Origin: Latrodectus hesperus
Taxonomy: Eukaryota > Arthropoda > Arachnida > Araneae > Theridiidae
DNA: 64,000 nucleotides
Assembly (NCBI GenBank): GCA_037975125.1
Contig: CM075857.1
Location: forward strand, 40,225,936 to 40,289,935
Direction: 5' to 3'
Shown here: positions 1 through 12,747 of the stretch, in pieces
Numbering within the stretch: position 1 is the first letter of the stretch
Layout: the number at the start of each line of letters is the position of its first letter
Notes under the pieces: model-generated
Database searches by the model: none
Seen by the model: only the letters and a program-made list of their open reading frames with translations
Told to the model about the DNA's origin: nothing
Position numbers and translations under genes: made by a program

Positions 1-2538
1 GGTTGATATTTTAATTCTTAAACATTTATAAGCATTAATTTCAGTTACATGAATTATATTTACATTCTCGATTCTGATATATTTGGCATATAAGAATTAG
101 AACGAATTCAATATTTTTAACTTATTTTACGTTTCTGTAGAATTGGGATAAAATTTCAATATTTAAAAAAATCAAAATAAATATTGCTTCAAAAAATAAT
201 CCATGTTAAATATTAGAAATAAAATTTATAATTTAAAAAAAATAAAATAAAATGCTCAGGAAAATTTGTCTCACATTATTCTAACTTTGTGCAATAAGGA
301 TCAATCTTTTCAATGTTATTAGTTTGTAATTTAAAATATAGATGGCAGCACAAAACTATTTTCGTAAAACTTCTGGTTAATTTCCTTTAGTAAAAAGAAA
401 CAAAATTTAAATTTATTATTATTATTATTATTTAACGAATAGTGTTCTCATATAAAAGGTCTCGATCTCAAATATGTGAAGTCCTGTTTACGGTAGACAT
501 TTAAAGATAATAGGAAATTTTAAGCTTGATTCAGATTTATTTTTAACAAACATGATTGTGATTTTGATGGTTACAGTAACAGTAAGAGGACTAATATCTA
601 TCTAAGCTCCCTAGCAGATGAGAAATTCAGAGGTTTATTTTATTAAAAATTGACAAATTTTATATTTTTTATTTACCTATCCATCTAACTTTTATGAACT
701 GGCAAATTATCCATCAAAAGAGGAAAATCATATCAATTATGTATTGTTTAAAATTTTTACGTTTTCAGACACTACTAAAAAATAATACAAACATTTTATA
801 AGCTAAATAATTATCACTTAATTATGAAACTTATTTAAAAGTCAATATTTATTTCTGGAGGAAACTGTTTAGCAATTGAATCGGTGATTGATTGTGTGTG
901 CATATAATGTAATTGTACCTTTTTTCAATGAGACAAAATTAAATTTTGCTGTATTTAATTGTTTTTTTGCCTATGAAGACTTGTGACCATAATGCTTCTT
1001 TTAAGTGACAAAGTTATCTGCAAACAATCTTTTGCACCAACTAGTTATAACTTTGTTTAGTTTCGCATTAGCTTGTTTATCACTTTTTTATCAATTTTTA
1101 CACAAAAAAATCGATTTAGTATATTTTAAATTTAAAATAAAATTTTCAGCCAATAAAATGATTGAATCTATGTTATATTCGTTTTGTTTCTCCATAAAAA
1201 ATTTTCTTTTGAAAAAATGCTATTTCTTTAGGATTAAAAAGTGGTGTTATGTTATATATCGTTACATAAAATTTATAAGTTAGTTATATAAAAAAAGAAA
1301 GCACCATAATAAGTTTTCGGATTTTATGATGTTTTAAGGACGTTTTTAGTTTCTAAAATGGGCAATTTCTCTAGAAGTTAAATTTTCTTAAAAGAGCAAT
1401 ACATCATTAATTCTGTTATCATCTTGTAAATGGTTTCAATGAAGAGGAAAATACTGTCTATGCCTAAGAGTTGTTTTATTTTTCCCATCTTCGTGATATC
1501 GTTTCTTTTATATTTCGTTTTATATCATACCAATAATTCTATACATCACATTTATGATAGTCAAAACTAGTATATATCTTCATATTTTTGCTATTTTGCT
1601 AGGTTAGGTTAGAATTTACTTTTCGGAAGAACATAATGAATAATAGAAGCTTCAAATCGAATAGAATTGACTGTTTCCTAAAGAGCTGCTATATTTAATT
1701 CCCAAGAATAATGGAGGTTGAGACACATCATGTATTCTATTTTGTTTGAAAAAAGATTTTTATAACTGTAGAATTTAATTTCATTTAGATAGTAATATCA
1801 CTTATGGGCTTCAAAAACAAATAAAATTATTCTCCATAATGTAGTGAACCGCACAGCATTTAATAGTACAGGATTGAATAAGAGATTTAGTAAGTGTGTT
1901 GAACGGGTCACAAAATCTGACAGGAGATTCACTATTTTTGTTATCAGGAGTTGAACTGACAAAGATGGCAAAATACTTTATAGTCTTCAAAAGTGTGCTT
2001 ATGATTTTCTCTACTAACATGTCAATTATTTCATCACATGCTTAGAAGAGGTTCCAACTTATCTAAAAGTTCTAAAGTCATAACATTATTTCTTCTTTTT
2101 TAAATCCAAAAATATCACCTTTTATCTCTAAATGACAACTCGCGTGCAGACAATAACCTCACGAAGGGTATAATACGTCTAAAAACTTTATCCGAGCTAT
2201 TTCTTCTTCTACTTCCCACGTTGTCTGAGACAAATAGCAAGCTTATAAAAATTATAAGATTTATTTATTGAGAAATCTTAATATTTGGCAGAAATAGATT
2301 TGATAATAACAAAAATGTTATCATTTATAATAGCGTTCTTTATTTGAAAAAATAATTTATATGATGATCTCTCTGAAAAGTGAAATATATTACTATAATT
2401 TTTAATATAACTTAAAACATTTTTATATGGTTCATGTTAAGTCTCCCATTTATACCGATGCAGATAACTTGACATCCATTTAAATAACCTAATTATGCAT
2501 GTTTTAAATATTATATTTTTTTAAAAATTTCTCTTATA
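1..2538. other. AT-rich non-coding stretch
   Basis: No convincing gene is visible. Open frames are short, low-complexity and lysine/isoleucine/phenylalanine-rich, as expected by chance in DNA this AT-rich. A short (ATT)n run lies near 416-434. No RNA gene or transposon end was recognised. Confidence 0.6.
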
Positions 2539-2539
2539 T

Positions 2540-2589
2540 ACACAGACACACAGACACAGACACACACACACACACAAATAAATAAATAA

Positions 2590-2681
<92 letters not shown>
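2540..2681. repeat. Compound microsatellite (CA)n-(AAAT)n-(TA)n
   Basis: A run of imperfect CA dinucleotides is followed by four or five AAAT-type tetramers and then about 43 TA dinucleotides. The three simple motifs abut without unique sequence. Open frames across it (YIYIYI and CVCVCV peptides) are artefacts of the repeat. Confidence 0.95.
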
Positions 2682-2684
<3 letters not shown>

Positions 2685-3423
2685 ACAAATTATTTTTATG
2701 ATTTCTTTTTGAGAAGTATATTTTATGATTTTACAATCAGAGTTAGAATTTCCCCATAAATACGGACAAAAGAAAATAGTAAATACATTTAATTTTTTAA
2801 TTGATTTAATCAATTTAATCGTAAGAATATTAACATCATACTAAAACTCAAACGCTGAATTTCGTATCAAAAACGAAATTAATATATATTTTTTCTTTTT
2901 TAAATAGCCTAGATTTTTTTTTTATTTAATAAATTGTAACACCATTTTCTTTGCATGTCATTGATTTAAATGTGTTATGTATATGTTTTTGAACTAAATT
3001 TTTTTTCTTTAAAAAAAATCTTAGTTCCTTAATGATAATGTGGCAAGGTATCATAATCGATAACTCCCTCTTAGATTTTATATTTTTTTAATTTAAAGAG
3101 CACCAAATAAAGAGGTAATTAACAGTGAAGCAGAGGGGATTATTCATTAACCATTTGGGTATAAACCCCTTGGTTTCGACGCACTTGTGAATGTTTATTT
3201 CACATGAATTAAGCACTCTGGAAATTCTCCATCATCATTATTTTTCCAAAGAAAGTAGAGCTTAGGTGTTAAAAAATATTTTAAATAATTTTAGAATTTT
3301 TTAATGTATAATTTATAATATTCTATAATATGTTTTAAACTGAAATAGTATGTCAAAGTATGGGAAATTTATTCGCGCCTTAATTCCTTTGCCTCTCCTA
3401 AGTTAGTGAAGGATTCTTAACAT
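2682..3423. other. AT-rich non-coding stretch
   Basis: Nothing gene-like is seen between the microsatellite and the minisatellite-bearing frame that follows. Confidence 0.5.
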
Positions 3424-3495
3424 GTGCCATTGTTAGTAAAATGTGGACGAAGACTAAAGAAACAACATCAGTTTGGGGATAATGTAAATTCCTCA

Positions 3496-3849
3496 CAATT
3501 TATACTATATCCTCAGTTATTAGATCCTCAATTTATACTATATCCTCAGTTATTAGATCCTCAATTTATACTATATCCTCAGTTATTAGATCCTCAATTT
3601 ATACTATATCCTCAGTTATTAGATCCTCAATTTATATTATACCCTCAGTTATTAGATCCTCAATTCATACTATATCCTCAGTTATTAGATCCTCAATTCA
3701 TACTATATCCTCAGTTATTAGATCCTCAATTTATACTATATCCTCAGTTATTAGATCCTCAATTTATACTATATCCTCAGTTATTAAATCCTCAATTTAT
3801 ACCATATACTCAATTTATACTATATCCTCAGTTATTAAATACTCAATTT
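3496..3849 (+). repeat. 33-bp minisatellite with open reading frame
   Basis: Nine full tandem copies of a 33-bp unit are followed by a partial copy, one more unit and a fragment. The unit length is a multiple of three, so the array stays open in one plus-strand frame (3424-3870, 148 codons). It encodes an 11-residue repeat, QFILYPQLLDP. Within the first eight copies every base change I see (TTT/TTC twice, CTA/TTA, TAT/TAC) is silent in this frame. Replacement changes (D to N, L to P, P to T) appear only in the last copies. The frame has no ATG at its start, no signal peptide and no recognisable domain. It is probably a non-coding minisatellite, though a repetitive exon cannot be excluded. Confidence 0.85.
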
Positions 3850-3870
3850 ATATTGATAAAAACGATGTAA

Positions 3871-6800
3871 AATGACAAAAACATGTATAATTTTGATATC
3901 AAAAATGAAATTATTTACTTATTTTAAAATATCGAGTGTTTTCAAAATGTTTCCTTTTTTGTAATGATCTTTTCTTATAAATTAGAATTACGAAATGTTA
4001 ATTCTTGCATGAATAATTAAAATTAACGAAACACAGTATAATATTTTACAGATATTATAATCAATCAAGATATTTATTATATTTAATAATTTTTACTGTC
4101 AATATTTGGAGAAAAGGATATAGAATATTTGGAACAGAAAGACACATGTACCTTTGAATTAATCAAAATAGAAAACCGCATGAAAGCGTAATGATACATT
4201 GCCATGCAGAAGATTTTCATAAATAATTACTAGTTCAGAAAAAATGAATAATCCCTTTATATTTATTCGGAATAAAACAAAATTAGTCCACATTTTCACC
4301 TTCCGAAAATGAAATCTTACTGCGAACAATACAGGACTAAAACGTTTGGGAGTATTCTTGAAATTCCATGAAAACATATGCTTATGAATAAGAAATCAGC
4401 AACTTTTTTTATTTAAAATTTTAGTTAGAAATCTATTTTTCATTTTTAAAGTTAAATTATTCGTGCATTTCAGCAGTATCATTATTGATCATGGATTACA
4501 CAAAAATTGAAGTGTGCTTAGAAACTTCAATAGCTCTGGTTCATTATTCATTCATTGTTTATTCTTTTTCTCATGAAATAAACTATCAGCTCCATTTCTT
4601 TTGTGTGGACCAAATTTCGTAGTCAAATTTTAATCCATTCCTGCAAATTTAATTTAAAGATATTTTCGATACGATAGAATCTGTTGGCAAAAATTAGAGA
4701 GAATTTTAAAGTATACTGCTTTGGAATGATTTCCATCAAAAATTTTGCTAAAAGTAAAGATATTAGATTATTAATGTAACTGTCACCAATGAGTATTTTG
4801 GAAAACACAATTTATGGACTGATTTTCCTTTGGTTATTTTATTAATAATGAATCTTTTTCAAGCTTTCCTGATTAACCTTTCTATTTTGTAATACAAAGA
4901 TCAAATGAAATCGAAACTATCTGATATATCTAATTGAATTAAAGATTTATTAAAAGAAAATATTATTTTCAAACTAGAAGATACTAGAATTAATTGTGTT
5001 AAACAATAAGTTAGGATATTTTTTTATTGGGTGACTTATTCACATACTCATGAATTTAGTTAGCGTCATATAAAGTTTGAAATGAGAGACTTGTGGAAAC
5101 AGTTCAAAGTCAAGAAGAAGTTAGCTTCGACATACAAAAAAGGTTGGTAAAACATGTAAAATTTATGAACATTTGATTTTATATTTGGTTTTCATTATTC
5201 TTCTTCTTTATTTTAAAATTTCATTTTATTGCTTCATTTCACTTTATTTATTTTTATTGATATCGATTTTAGGCTAACATCCTTCATTTTAAAAATTGTA
5301 TTTTGTAATTTTATGCATTTCTAGATCATAAGTCAGTCCTTTATATATATTACTGAATTAAACGTAGATAAAAAATAAACATTTTCAATTCAGAAAATTT
5401 ATAATTGATACATCACTAAATTTTAAAAAAGGATACTGATGAAAGTCTAGATTAGAGGCCCGATTGTATAAAATATGCTCACAATTTACATGTCATATAA
5501 TTAAATTATTAAATATAATTCCAGATTTAAGTAGGTTATTTATTTCTATACATTTATGAATGCCATTGCATACCAAAGCCGCCAAACATAGGCTATTTCC
5601 TTATAATTTTGTGCCACTTATGTGATCAAGTCAACACTTGAGTTGACATCTTTTTCAACGTTCCACGTCATAACATAAAAGGATAGAAGAATATATATTT
5701 TTATGCACCCTTTCTTATAGAGAGCATATGCAAAATATGTCCCCTCACCACAATGATCTTTGGAGGTGTCTTATCATAAACTATTACATTCCAAACACGA
5801 GAGCCATCAATGTGAGCTCAAAGCAGCCTGATGAAAATGTTGGATTGTTCCCCGTATAAAGAAGAAAACTTCAAAATTTAGCTCAAGAAAAGCTACAAAG
5901 CAGAAAATCTAAATAGATTATCAAGGATGTTAAATATGAGAATACGAATGTAATTATTTTGTGGAAGAAACTATTGTGTGAAGGGTAGAAAGTGCAAGAG
6001 TACTAGGCAATATCTCGACCAGATTGCACGTAAGTAACAGAGTTCTACACAAAAAACTGACTCCAGTACAAAAACATTGCTTAACTACTCGTCACTTTAA
6101 AATTTTTGAGAAAAAATTTCAAAATTATTTCACACTAGAGTCAAAAAAATATCCTAAGCTAAGTAAAAATAAACATGGTTCAAATTTATTATGAATGACG
6201 AGAAAACTCCTTTGAATCCATTATAATCTTTTTAACAAAGTTACAGACTGGCTAAAACTGCTGTGATGGACATGTGACATGCTGTTTGGAAAGGAGTTTA
6301 TAGAAATTAGAAAATCAGTAAATATTATACTTGAATAATTTGGTGAATAAAAAGAATATTCTGCAATATTACATTTTTCTCAGAAGATGAATTATCTTTT
6401 TTAAGAGGAAAATAAGCAAATATATATTCCTCATACACTAATATTTTACGTTATAACATAATGATATTTTATCAAAGCAACTTTAGCAATTTTAGTACTG
6501 TAATTTAAATCTTTAAAGCGTTTCATTTTCATTAGTTAATTTTTTCTATTATTTACTTTATGAAGGATATTAGTGGTGATGAAATATTTCAAATGAAATT
6601 GCTTTTTTACATACCTTAAACTGTAAACAACACATATATTTGTATTGACAGATTGAGCTACTTGAAAATTGACAACTTGAGATAGACTTTTCATTATATT
6701 ATCCAATACATAAAATTTTGTTTGATTTCCTTCAAATAAATCTTTTTTTTCTATCAAGATTTTTAATACATTTTTAATATTGCATCTGTTTTTAATACTT

Positions 6801-6974
6801 ATTTTCAAATACATATAGCTTGGCTTTAATAAGTATTAAACAGATTCATCCTTATTCGCATTATTTTCTAAGTTCATCGAAAAATACAATATTTTAAAAT
6901 CAAATTATTCTTCGCTGCTCATCGAAACTATTAATTATAATATTTTTGTTGAATCAAAGATTAAGATTTAATAT
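3871..6974. other. AT-rich stretch downstream of the receptor gene
   Basis: No supported gene. Between about 5560 and 6300 the base composition is slightly less AT-rich and looks like an old decayed repeat, but no coding motif or terminal repeat could be assigned. Confidence 0.45.
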
Positions 6975-6980
6975 TTTATT
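6975..6980 (-). promoter_or_regulatory. Candidate polyadenylation signal of the receptor gene
   Basis: AATAAA on the minus strand lies about 160 bases beyond the receptor stop codon. A second AATAAA (7136-7141) overlaps the stop codon itself and is too close to serve alone. The choice is inference from motif and position. Confidence 0.35.
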
Positions 6981-7140
6981 TATCACATATGATTTATATG
7001 AAAATGTTAATTTCTTGCATGCTTATAAATTACAGAATCATTAGTTGCATTTTAGATTATCTTTCTTAATATTCATTCCAAAAATATTTTGAAGGAATCA
7101 CTCCAGTAAAACGTATTTTGTGGTTCAAAATATCTTTTAT

Positions 7141-7568
7141 TTAGACTATGCCAAAATTTGAAGATTGTGTTTTGTGGCTACTGTGTCGAGAAGTTGTCCT
7201 CCTTCCGTTGGAATAACGTATCCTCGTCAGAGACGACATGGCTTGGGTCGCTTCGTATCTCGAACTGCTGAAACTAGACGGTTTCTTGCCCTTCTTCCTA
7301 AGGTGGAAGGCCCCGTAGATGAGAGGATTGAGAACTGCAGTGGAGCTGCCGAAGAAGAAAATGGCGTCGTGAAGATTTTCTTCCAGCTGTTCATCTGGAT
7401 TGAGGAAAATGGAAATGATCATGCTGACGTAATAAGGAGTCCAGCAAATGATGAACACGGAAACGATTACAACTGTTATCCACAGTGATTTGACTTTGGC
7501 TTTTCGAAGAAGTTTGCGCCTCGCCTCTTCAAAAGGATTAGGAGATCCTCCGAAAACTCGTTTCTTTC
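7141..7568 (-). CDS. Neuropeptide GPCR (GnRH/AKH/corazonin receptor type), last coding exon
   Basis: This exon encodes the end of intracellular loop 3, TM6, TM7 and the cytoplasmic tail of a class A G-protein-coupled receptor. TM6 carries FIICWTPYY, which fits the F-x-x-C-W-x-P signature typical of this receptor group. TM7 carries the NPxxY form NPLIY followed by GAFHL. The loop before TM6 is basic and the tail is rich in Ser/Thr/Arg, as for phosphorylation by receptor kinases. A splice acceptor (TATTTTAG before 7568) opens the exon in phase 1, so a donated A plus GA makes AGA (Arg). This matches the phase of the donor at 18568. The stop is TAA at 7141-7143. The GnRH/corazonin/AKH family is recognised from TM6-TM7 and the upstream exon; which member cannot be decided here. 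The receptor would couple peptide binding at the cell surface to Gq or Gs. Confidence 0.88.
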
Positions 7569-9536
7569 CTAAAATATGAAACAAGAGTACCTTATTCAAG
7601 ATATGTTTCCAGATTTTGAATATGTAGAAAATAATTCCCACTATTTCACCTTAATATAGATATTATCAATACAGCTTTTCGAAATTTATCGCAACAGAAA
7701 ATTTAAACTTCAACGAGTTGAAGACGTTGATTACTAAAGTTTTCAAAAATTCTGGGATGAATAAATTTGATATCAATTTTTTCAATGAAGGTATTTGAAT
7801 CTTAAAATCTGTAGTTTAAAATCTGAAAATCTTATTTATGATCTAGAAATAAATCGCCAATGATAAATTTCACTGTGGATGTAGCATGTTGAATGTAATA
7901 CTACAAAAATAAAAACAAATATATATTTTTGCGTGCCATATTTATTATATACGATCCATGCACGAGAAATAAATAATATATAACATACATCCTGTTTGTG
8001 TAAAATTCATTTTATTTGTATAAATTTGACTGAATATTTGAACATGCCAAAATTAAAAATAAAAATTTAGACTTAGGTGATGATTATTTATTTTATGATT
8101 TATTGATGGTATTTTAATTTAAAACTTATTAATTGATATCCATTATTTCTTAGATTTCATTAAAAAACTAATTAATTTATTAAAACTAAACTCAATTAAA
8201 GAAGGGAAAATTATTTGAAAGAATATTTATATTTTTGAATTACCGTTTAAGCTCATTAGTTTGCAGATTAAAATCGAGGATAGCATGCAAAGTAAAAAAA
8301 TAATTTTGAAACCATAGCTGGAATTTTCCTCACAAATGCTTAATGCGTTTATCATAACAGTGCAAGGATTACGTGTAAAGTTATAAAATTAAAAAAGTAT
8401 AATGTAAATATATATTGATGCCAAATATGGAGATGTCTATATGAGTGAATTTTAATTACATTGAACGACAGTTTAAACATTTTTCACGATATTATCGAAA
8501 GCATATGAATGCACAAAAGAAATATAGGACACATGAATGCATAAAAGAAATAATAATCGAAATTTTAAGAAAAAAATTTTAATAATTACAAGTTAAATGC
8601 AATAAATAATCGTATTTTTATGTTTCTTAAGATTTTATCCGTGTTGAAAAATTAATATTTTTAAACAAACTTGAGATAACTAGTGAAAAAATATTCTTAG
8701 CATCATAAACAAGTTTCAATATTAATGTCAACAAAAATATATAAAGATCAGAGTACCTTTGGAATCAACATTGGTGGTTGTAATTCTCATGTTCTACCCT
8801 GAAGAAAAATTTAGAAAAAATTTGTGATAAATTTGAATATCAGAAAGTTTGACGTTGGAAAATTTATCGAAGTGACACAAAATATTTGAGAAAACAAGAT
8901 ATAACTGATATTTTATATCTTATAAGTAAGTTATTTTCTCATTCAATGATTAGGGATGCATTAATATTGAATACTAATAATTATATAAGTAATGAAGGTG
9001 AAATACATAAAAAACAATTTGCAGAGTGCTGTTTTCGAATTTTCTTGGTTGAATAAAATCTAATTAATTATATTCTCTATATAAAATAATTTTCATTATA
9101 AAAAAAGTACTATATAAAAGTTTATCGTATGAGACCATTGTATTTCCTCAAATTGAAAGCATACAAACGGTAGGAAAACACTGATTCACTGACATTTTTT
9201 TGGGTGAACAAATAATTATTGCTATGATTTTTTATAATATTATAGGTTTTAAATAACTTTGTAGAAGAACAAAATAGAGAAAATTGGAAATGAAAATTTT
9301 GCTTTGATTTTTTTCCTATTGCCATAAAAAGGAAAAAAGAATTAGATCTGTGATAGAATCGCTCTATAGATTAAGAATCAAACATAGGAAGCTTTCGATT
9401 GAGAGACTAAAGAAAGGAGCAATGGTAAGATGTGTGTGGGTGGGTGAATTACACCCATGAGTCTAGTTTGCTTAATGGATAACTGGCGGGCCATTACTCC
9501 TAAGGGAAAATGTATATTTCACTTTTGGGAAAATTT

Positions 9537-9790
9537 GCGATTTGGAAAAATGACGATATTTACCATTATTTAACAATGCTTACACTTTACTTCTTTATTC
9601 AAAATGCTGGTTTACCTATCAAAATGGAACTCACACACCAATGGAATGAAGAAAGTCAAATGGAATGAAATAGGAGAAGATTGAAGTTTTATGTGAGTTT
9701 CGAAGCAATTAAACACTGAAGTCATCCACGTTTTTATGTATTTTCGATTGGTGGCATATTGGAAAAATCAAAAACAGGTTCACTGCTGAG
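9537..9790. repeat. Unnamed dispersed repeat, copy A
   Basis: One of three related stretches of about 220-250 bp in the window (also 31989-32232 and 35912-36130). They share a start resembling GCAATTTGGAAAAATRACAAT and an end resembling GGCATATTGGAAAAATCAAAA followed by a CGTTCACTGC-like string, with diverged middles. No coding potential or tRNA-like promoter is visible. The family is inferred from eye alignment only. Confidence 0.5.
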
Positions 9791-9806
9791 GCCAAAAATT
9801 TTATTT

Positions 9807-9810
<4 letters not shown>

Positions 9811-9897
<87 letters not shown>

Positions 9898-9915
9898 TAT
9901 ATTATATATATATAA
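9811..9915. repeat. (AT)n microsatellite
   Basis: About 40 AT dinucleotides followed by imperfect TATATTAT units. It directly follows copy A of the dispersed repeat. Confidence 0.95.
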
Positions 9916-12140
9916 ATTAAAATTGGTAAAGATCATAATTCTTTTATAATAATTACTGTGGGCTTTTAGAGAGAAGGAGAAATGTGGTACTATAAATATT
10001 TTCCCCCACTCCTAAGCCAGATGGCAATGAAAAAAGAGAAAAAAGGTTTATATGGAGTGTTTTAAAGCGATTAATGTTCTAGAATGCTAGCAACGTTACA
10101 GTGAGTTCAAATCAGCTTTAAAGCAATTACAAACTTTGTTATCAAAATTTTGGTAGAAAACAATCTGCATATTTTACGTTAGCCAGTGAGCTACATCATG
10201 ATGTAAATTTTATTCCATTCCGGACAGAGATTTTCCATTCAATCATAGACAAAAGAGGAGGAAACGCGGAATAAGAGTTTTATTTACATAGATAAATGGA
10301 AACAAATCTGAATGCTTGCAATCAAGGATAAATGAAATGATAAAAACAAATTAATTGCAACAAATGAGGTCGTAAACATAGTACATTTGTTCAAAACTTA
10401 TAACTTTCCCTGTTGAATACTTCAGTTTTAAAAATGGTTTTGGAAGTATTGTTCAAAATTGATCTATTTAATCAATTAGAGTTAAGATCGAACATATGAT
10501 TCCTTTCACACTAATCGTGAACGGAAAACGTGAGTTTTGTTAGTATTCTGTTTACTAAAAAATTAAACAATCAATTTTTAAAAAATATAGTATAAAAGAA
10601 ACGACATACATAAGATAAGAATCAATTTGTGTGACATACATAAGATAAGAATAAGAATTACCACAATAATGTAAGCGACAGGTTAATAATATAATGACTA
10701 TATAATAAACATTCAATGAATAAAAATACAAGATTTATATGAGATTTAAAAAAGACTTTCTGGTAGATTAATCGTTAGAAATACTTTATAATTTAGACAT
10801 TATATATAATTATTTTTTTAAGAAAATAGTGTAATATGTTTATAAATACACTATTAAAACTTTCCTTGTGCACATGAGAAGTAAACTTTCATTTTATACC
10901 AGTGTTATTATTTAAACTAAAAACGCAACAAACAAATGCGCAATTCATTAGTGATAACTAATGAAAGTGGAAACGAAAAATGATGCTATTCTTCTTAAAC
11001 CAACCGAAAATAACAAAATAAAAAAGATTGTGCAGTAATATAAAAAATTGTGCAAACGCAATGTCTAACAATAATTTTCACCGTTTTTTCCCCCAAAAAT
11101 ATTTCTAATTTTCTGTAATTAACAAAATCTTAATATTGGAAAATCAAAACTTTAAAATAAAATAAAAAAAAAAAAAACAGAAATTTAATCTACAAACAAG
11201 TAACGTCGAAAACACCGTATATCTTTCCATTTCAAAAAGCAGAAAATTTTGTAATAAAAATAAAATAAAAACAGAAAATTTCGTAATAAAATAAACAAGC
11301 TAGTGATTCGAAATTTAAACTAGTATATCTTTCTTTGATTTTAAAGAGAAATTTAAGGATGACTTTTCTAATAATTTGCTTGTTTTATTTCACACTTGCA
11401 ATTACCCAAAATCAATAATTTTAAGTGTCTAATGTAATAATCACTAACACAAATGATTTACATCCTTTGTAATTTCTTAATTTTGCATAGCACAATTTCA
11501 ATATATATTTCCTTGATTACGTTTTTTGTGATTAATGATAAATATGATTTTTAAAATATTCACCAATTACGTTATGGCTGATTTATTCAGCCGAACTAGA
11601 AGACTGACAGCCTTTCTAAATATGTCTTGGTTCAGATATGGATTATATATGGATATAATTCTCATTTTGATAAACGGTAACGGTTGCAATAAAGGGAATA
11701 TGCGATTAATTCCTTTTGTAGTAATAGGAGTCAGTCACAAATGTAAGAAATATCATTGTTGTAATGATCATCAATGGATAAGTAGTTTAGCTTCATATTT
11801 ATAAGAAGGGGATTTTCCGAAAACAACAAATTAGCTTTATTTTTCCTAAAACAAATCAGCTTCATAAATGCATTTTAGATTTTTGATTGAGAAAAACTAT
11901 CATTAACCTTAAAACAATCATTAAATGGTCCAATTTCCTTATAATATCTTAAAATAAAATTTATTAATAAAGAGTAAGGAAGTAAGCATAAAATATGTTA
12001 GTACATATGTTTCAAAGATATGTGAAATAGAATAAAAATAACTTTTAAAAAAAACATGTTTAAAAAACACGACTTATAAGAAATAACGTGTATATGTGTA
12101 ACGAATGGCTCATTTTAAAAATTAAAATCAGCCGTCTATA

Positions 12141-12365
<225 letters not shown>

Positions 12366-12747
12366 CAATAACAAGCAAGTCAAATTTGATTCAGCCATTT
12401 CAAACATCTCGGAGAGAAACTCTATTCAACAATAACACACTTATTTTCAGAACTTTATCCTCAAATTAATTCCTGCATATAAATGTCTTTAATTTATTTT
12501 TTAACAAAATGTAGGTTTATGCAATCATTTATTCTTATTTAAAAATATTTATTTCCATCTTTCTTAATGTGATATTCATATAGATATCTTAAAAGACGAG
12601 AAATGATATTTTAAAATTAAATTTATGTTATTTTCTAATTAAAAAATCCATTACTAAAATTCCTGATATTTATGTTTTTCGTAGATTTTTTTTTATCCTT
12701 GAGTAACCTTCAAACACTTCAATTCCATATAACTTTAAATCTTATCC

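Noticed and set aside
1598..1613. TAGGTTAGGTTAG, resembling the arthropod telomere repeat TTAGG
   Set aside because: Fewer than three units; expected by chance in AT-rich DNA.
5560..6300. Slightly GC-richer stretch that looks like an old transposon
   Set aside because: No motif, terminal repeat or readable protein could be assigned.
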